Assembly: GCA_039934035.1 (NCBI GenBank)
Contig: JBDTMZ010000011.1
Location: 1-64,000 of the forward strand
DNA length: 64,000 bases
Direction of reading: 5' to 3'
Source of the DNA: Solibacter sp039934035
GTDB lineage: Bacteria > Acidobacteriota > Terriglobia > Bryobacterales > Bryobacteraceae
In this document: piece after piece, positions 60,251-64,000 of the stretch
Numbering within the stretch: position 1 is the stretch's first letter
Layout: each line of letters starts with the position of its first letter
Notes under the pieces: model-generated
The model's database searches: none
Seen by the model: the letters and a program-made list of their open reading frames with translations, nothing else
What the model was told of the DNA's origin: nothing
Made by a program: the position numbers and the translations under genes

Positions 60251-61675
60251 ATGGCAAGTTTTCTGAAATCCCGTCAAACCAAATACACGGCGTACGCCGC
60301 CACGTATATCATCGTCGTACTCGCGGTGCTCGGCGCTGTCAACTTCCTGGCCAACCGCTACAGCAAGACGTACGATTCCACCAGCAACAAACAGTTCTCG
60401 CTCTCCGACCAGACCATCAAGGTGGTCAGCAACCTGAAGAGCGATATCCATCTCACCTACTTCGACGAAAGCACCCGCTTCCCGCAGGCCCGCGACCTGC
60501 TGGACCGCTACACCGTCCTCTCTCCCAAGCTCAAGGTCGAATTCATCGATCCCACAAAGAAGCCGCAGCAGGCCAAATCCGCCGGCTACCGCCGCGACGT
60601 CACCATCCTGGTGGAGAACGGCGCTCGCAAAGAGGAGGCCAAGAGCCTCACCGAAGAGGAAGTCACCGGCGCCATCATCCGCTCCCAAAAGTCGGGCGAG
60701 CGCAACGTGTGCTTCGTCAACGCGGCCACCGAGCACTCCATCGACGACGAGGGCAATACCGGCTACTCGCTCATGAAGCAGCTTCTGGAGCGCGACAACT
60801 ACAAGACGCGCACCATCGATTTCAAACCTCCCGCCGCCGAAGCCGGCAAGCCCCTCGCCATCGGCCAAACGCCCACCGCGGCGGCCGTCGAAGTCCCCAA
60901 AGACTGCCTCGCGCTCGTCGTCGGCGGACCCCAGCTCGCCTACCCCGCACCCATAGTCGCTGCCATGAAGGCCTACGTCGAAGGCGGCGGACACGCCCTC
61001 TTCCTGCTCGATAACGTGATGCGCATCGGCCGCGGTGAACCCACCGCCGAAAATCCCGAGCTCGCCGGCATGCTTTCGGAGTGGGGCGTCACTCCCAATA
61101 AGGACCTCGTGCTCGACCTCTCCGGCGTCGGTAACCTGTTCGGCGCCGGTCCCGAAATCCCCGTCATCCTCGCCTACGACTCGCACGCCATCACACGGCC
61201 CCTCGCCCGCGTGCCTACCGCCTTCCCGGTGCCGCGCTCGCTCGAAATCAAATCCGGCGGCAAGTCCACGGTCGAAAAATTGTTCGGCACCACTGAAGAC
61301 AGCATCTCGGTCAACGAAGTGGCCGCCAGCGGCGGCATCGATCCCAAGAAGGGCAAAAAGGGCCCCTTCACCCTGGCCGCTGCCGGTACCGTGCAAGGTA
61401 CGCCGGCCGGTCGCTTCATCGTCGTCGGCACTTCGCAGTGGGCCGAAAATCGCGCCATGGGGTCCCGCTCCCTGGGCAATCGCGATCTGTTCATGAACAT
61501 GATCAACTGGCTCAGCGCGGACGAAGACCTGATCAGCATTCGCCCCAAAACCGCCGAAGACCGTCCGCTCACCCTCACCACCGGGAGGCTGAATCTGGTC
61601 TTCTGGTTGAGCGTCGTCATCTTCCCCCTGGGCATCGTCGGCCTCGGCCTCGCCACCTGGTGGAAGCGGAGATAG
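60251..61675 (+). CDS. GldG-family ABC auxiliary protein
   Basis: 474 residues: N-terminal transmembrane helix (YAATYIIVVLAVLGAVNFLAN), the large periplasmic domain with 'SLSDQTIKVVSNLKSDIHLTYFDE', 'LLDRYTVLSPKLKVEFIDP', and 'SLMKQLLERDNYKTRTIDF', a Rossmann-like beta/alpha region 'LALVVGGPQLAYPAPIVAAMKAYVEGGGHALFLLDN', and a C-terminal helix (LVFWLSVVIFPLGIVGLGLATWW). Starts one base after the permease stop. Family found beside GldA/GldF in many phyla, usually without gliding; substrate unknown. Confidence 0.92.
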   Translation: MASFLKSRQTKYTAYAATYIIVVLAVLGAVNFLANRYSKTYDSTSNKQFSLSDQTIKVVSNLKSDIHLTYFDESTRFPQARDLLDRYTVLSPKLKVEFIDPTKKPQQAKSAGYRRDVTILVENGARKEEAKSLTEEEVTGAIIRSQKSGERNVCFVNAATEHSIDDEGNTGYSLMKQLLERDNYKTRTIDFKPPAAEAGKPLAIGQTPTAAAVEVPKDCLALVVGGPQLAYPAPIVAAMKAYVEGGGHALFLLDNVMRIGRGEPTAENPELAGMLSEWGVTPNKDLVLDLSGVGNLFGAGPEIPVILAYDSHAITRPLARVPTAFPVPRSLEIKSGGKSTVEKLFGTTEDSISVNEVAASGGIDPKKGKKGPFTLAAAGTVQGTPAGRFIVVGTSQWAENRAMGSRSLGNRDLFMNMINWLSADEDLISIRPKTAEDRPLTLTTGRLNLVFWLSVVIFPLGIVGLGLATWWKRR

Positions 61676-61678
61676 CGT

Positions 61679-62986
61679 ATGAAGCCGAAGGGACTCCTCA
61701 TTGCCGTCGTTCTTTTGGCTGTGCTCGGCGGACTCACCTGGTGGAGCAACAAGAGCCAGGCCGATAAAGCCAAAACGCCAACCGACGCCGCTACCAAACT
61801 GCTCACCCTGGCGGACGATCAGTTTCAGGAAATCCGCATCAAGAAGGTGACTGGCGAGCGTATCGACCTCAAGCGCGACAACGGCAAATGGGCCATGACC
61901 GCGCCGGCGCCGATGGCCGCGGACCAGGACGCCGTCTCTTCCATGGTCACCACGCTGGGCAGCCTCAGCGCCGACAAAGTCATCGAAGAGAAGGCCACCG
62001 ACCTCAAGCAGTATGGCCTCGATCTCCCCACGCTCGATATCGAAATCGCGCGCAAGGACGGCAAGACCGAGCACGTCCTGCTCGGCGATGACACCCTCAA
62101 CGGCTCCGGCGCTTATGCCAAGCTCGCCGGCGACGCCAAGGTAGTCACCGTCGCCGCCACCGTCAAGACCACGCTCGACAAGCGCCCCGACGACCTGCGC
62201 GACAAGCGCCTCCTCACCTTCGATGCCGAGAAGCTCTCGCGTGTCGAACTCACGGCCAAAGGACCCGCCGTCGAATTCGGTAGGAGCGGGCAGAATGAAT
62301 GGCAGATCGTCAAGCCGCGTCCGCTGCGCGCCGATGGCTCAGCCGTCGATGGCCTGGTTTCCAAGCTCAAAGACGCCAAAATGGATCTGACCGAGCCTGA
62401 TGCCGCCAAGCTCTTCGCCGCCGCCCCCAAGGTTGCCAGCGTCAGCCTCACCGACGCGGGCGGCACGCAGACCCTCGAAGTCCGGCGCGACAAAGACAAG
62501 AACGTCTTCGTCAAGAGCTCCGCGGTCGAAGGCATCTTCAAGGTCAACTCCGACCTCGCCGAAGCAGTCGAAAAATCGGCCGACGATTTCCGCAATAAGA
62601 AGGTGTTCGATTTCGGCTTCAGCGATCCCACCCGTGTCGAACTCAAAGGCGCGACCTATACCAAGGAGGGCGACAAGTGGTCTTCCAACGGCAAGACCAT
62701 GGACAACGCCTCCGTGCAGAGTCTAATCGACAAACTGCGCGATCTCGCCGCCACCAAGTTCGTGGAAAAGGGCGGAGGCGAGGCCATCTTCACCGCCACC
62801 GTGGCATCGAACTCCGGCAAACGTACGGAAAAGGTCACCATCACCAAACAGAGCGCCCAATTTTTCGCGCAACGTGAAGGCGAGCCCAGCATCTATGAAC
62901 TGGACGCCAAAACCGTGGACGATCTCCAGAAGGCCGCCTCCGAAGTCAAAGAGGCGGCACCGGAACCCGCGCCAAAGAAGAAGTAG
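61679..62986 (+). CDS. DUF4340 domain-containing protein, two tandem units
   Basis: 435 residues. Signal-anchor helix (GLLIAVVLLAVLGGLTWW), then repeated DUF4340-type modules: 'FQEIRIKKVTGERIDLKRDNGKWAMTAP', 'LKQYGLDLPTLDIEIARKDGKTEHVLLGDD', then 'AEKLSRVELTAKGPAVEFGRSGQNEWQIVKPR', 'ASVSLTDAGGTQTLEVRRDKDKNVFVKSS', and a partial third 'DPTRVELKGATYTKEGDKWSSN'. Lys/Pro-rich C-terminus. DUF4340 genes commonly complete Gld-like cassettes; here it starts 3 bases after the GldG-like stop. Confidence 0.92.
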   Translation: MKPKGLLIAVVLLAVLGGLTWWSNKSQADKAKTPTDAATKLLTLADDQFQEIRIKKVTGERIDLKRDNGKWAMTAPAPMAADQDAVSSMVTTLGSLSADKVIEEKATDLKQYGLDLPTLDIEIARKDGKTEHVLLGDDTLNGSGAYAKLAGDAKVVTVAATVKTTLDKRPDDLRDKRLLTFDAEKLSRVELTAKGPAVEFGRSGQNEWQIVKPRPLRADGSAVDGLVSKLKDAKMDLTEPDAAKLFAAAPKVASVSLTDAGGTQTLEVRRDKDKNVFVKSSAVEGIFKVNSDLAEAVEKSADDFRNKKVFDFGFSDPTRVELKGATYTKEGDKWSSNGKTMDNASVQSLIDKLRDLAATKFVEKGGGEAIFTATVASNSGKRTEKVTITKQSAQFFAQREGEPSIYELDAKTVDDLQKAASEVKEAAPEPAPKKK

Positions 62987-63078
62987 ATGCCCAGCCACGC
63001 CGCCAGATCTTACACCTCTGGAATTTCTTCCACCCGGCGGCGCTTGGGCGATTGCTGCTATCCATTGTGGTGCACGCA

Positions 63079-64000
63079 ATGAACGCCCTCCTCACCGACC
63101 TCTACGAACTCACCATGGCGGCGGGGTACTTCGACTCGCAGAAAGCCACCGAGAAAGCCACCTTCGAATTCACCATTCGCCGCCTCCCCGCCAACCGCAA
63201 CTACGTCATCGCCGCCGGACTCCCCCAAATCGTCGACTACCTCCAGAACCTGCGCTTCGCGCCCGAAGAAATCGCCTACCTCCGCGCCCTCCCGCAGTTC
63301 GCCCACGCCTCGCCCGCCTTCTTCGACTACCTCCGCGACTTCCGTTTCACGGGCGATCTGTTCGCCGTGCCCGAAGGCACCGTCCTCTTCGCCGGCGAAC
63401 CCGTGCTCACCGTACGCGCGCCCATCATCGAAGCGCAAATCCCCGAAACGTACCTGCTCAGCACCATCACCTTCCAGAGCCTGATCGCGTCCAAAGCCGC
63501 ACGCTGCGTCGAAGCCGCCGCCGGACGCCCCGTCGTTGAATTCGGCACCCGCCGCGCGCACACCCCCGAGGCCGGCACACTCGGAGCCCGCGCCGCCTAC
63601 CTCGCCGGATGCGCCGGCACCAGCAATACGCTCGCCGGCTTCCGCTACGGCATCCCCGTCATGGGCACCGCCGCGCATTCCTGGGTGATGTCCTTCCCCT
63701 GCGAGATGGACGCCTTCCGCAAACTCCAGCGCGTCCTCGGCCCGTCCACCGTCCACCTGCTCGATACCTACGACACGCTCGAAGGCGCGCGCCGCGCCGC
63801 CAAACTCGGCGGACCCATGTGGGGCGTGCGCCTCGACAGCGGCGATTTCCTGACGCTCTCCCGCCAGGTCCGCGCCATCCTCGACGAAGCCGGACACACC
63901 GGGGCCAAAATCATGGTATCCGGCGACCTCGATGAGTACCGCATCCGCGAACTCGTCATCGCCGGCGCGCCCATCGATTCCTACGGCGTCGGCACCCAAC
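63079..64000 (+). CDS. pncB: Nicotinate phosphoribosyltransferase (partial, 3' end outside window)
   Basis: Open from ATG 63079 (GTG 63067/63070 also in frame) to the window end, 307 residues seen. 'ALLTDLYELTMAAGYFDSQ' is the diagnostic N-terminus, then 'FEFTIRRLPANRNYVIAAGL', 'FRFTGDLFAVPEGTVLFAGEPVLTVRAPIIEAQIPETYLLSTITFQSLIASKAAR', the catalytic 'VEFGTRRAHTPEAGTLGARAAYLAGCAGTSNTLAGFRYGIPVMGTAAHSWVMSF', 'LLDTYDTLEGARRAAKLGGPMWGVRLDSGDF' and 'GVGTQ'. Converts nicotinate and PRPP to NaMN for NAD salvage. Confidence 0.95.
   Translation, partial: MNALLTDLYELTMAAGYFDSQKATEKATFEFTIRRLPANRNYVIAAGLPQIVDYLQNLRFAPEEIAYLRALPQFAHASPAFFDYLRDFRFTGDLFAVPEGTVLFAGEPVLTVRAPIIEAQIPETYLLSTITFQSLIASKAARCVEAAAGRPVVEFGTRRAHTPEAGTLGARAAYLAGCAGTSNTLAGFRYGIPVMGTAAHSWVMSFPCEMDAFRKLQRVLGPSTVHLLDTYDTLEGARRAAKLGGPMWGVRLDSGDFLTLSRQVRAILDEAGHTGAKIMVSGDLDEYRIRELVIAGAPIDSYGVGTQ

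Noticed and set aside
60233..62074. Long open frame (about 610 codons) antisense to the GldG/DUF4340 genes
   Set aside because: Gly/Ala/Asp-rich shadow without motifs; overlaps two well supported genes.

Overview
The window reads as a chromosomal segment of an Acidobacteriota bacterium, most likely of the Solibacter/Bryobacter group. The pointers are: two very large Oar-type TonB-dependent receptors with an N-terminal carboxypeptidase-regulatory domain; a secreted protein ending in the domain I know as the 'Solibacter uncharacterised C-terminal domain'; PKD/TIG-like surface proteins; hopanoid genes (hpnE, hpnB); high GC; and dispersed intergenic repeats of a kind I associate with these genomes. 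This assignment is inference from gene content. I see no rRNA, tRNA, CRISPR array, IS element or prophage.

Layout. 1-3391: 5'-truncated and frameshifted surface protein. 4254-7173 (minus): lipoprotein, geranylgeranyl reductase-family protein, hemL. 7190-8450: zinc-ribbon membrane protein and a decayed HigBA-like toxin-antitoxin pair. 8564-15323 (minus): System I cytochrome c maturation operon ccmE-F-H-(zinc ribbon)-(carboxypeptidase-regulatory protein)-A-B-C-D, with a Cys-type CcmE. 15830-20902: hpnE and a TonB-dependent receptor. 21087-27220: glutaminyl cyclase, M23 peptidase, ABC-2 permease, Flp pilin, small acidic protein, DUF4256 protein and the Solibacter-domain protein. 27400-34557: histidine operon hisL-I-G-D-C-(HAD)-B-H-F-A, mostly with 4-nt stop/start overlaps. 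34558-35125: gene-less, structured interval between convergent genes. 35126-44462: M4 peptidase, RidA-like protein, pckA, ndh and several secreted hypotheticals. 44769-48177 (minus): gyrA, larE. 48612-54895 (minus): second TonB-dependent receptor, pgk, hpnB. 55030-57884: membrane-anchored MutS-like ATPase and queG. 58517-62986: Gld-like ABC cassette. 63079-end: partial pncB.

Regulation. The clearest regulatory signal precedes the histidine operon. A 22-codon reading frame with six His codons (four consecutive) sits right behind a -10-like box and lacks a Shine-Dalgarno sequence. It is followed by a perfect 8-bp terminator whose 5' arm can also pair with a segment just after the His codons. 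This is a textbook translation-coupled attenuator, apparently with a leaderless leader peptide. The toxin-antitoxin pair has a perfect inverted repeat placed between -35 and -10 boxes, and its toxin frame is broken.

Other points for follow-up: the CxxxY CcmE together with a Cys-rich CcmH, the candidate structured RNA at 34700-34900, the tandem 151-bp repeat at 44471-44760, the GACGGTCGCGGC-type dispersed repeat, and two related secreted proteins flanking ndh together with a 35-residue membrane peptide. Start codons are my choices from Shine-Dalgarno sequences, overlaps and family N-termini. Function assignments are from recognition of sequence motifs, not from a search.
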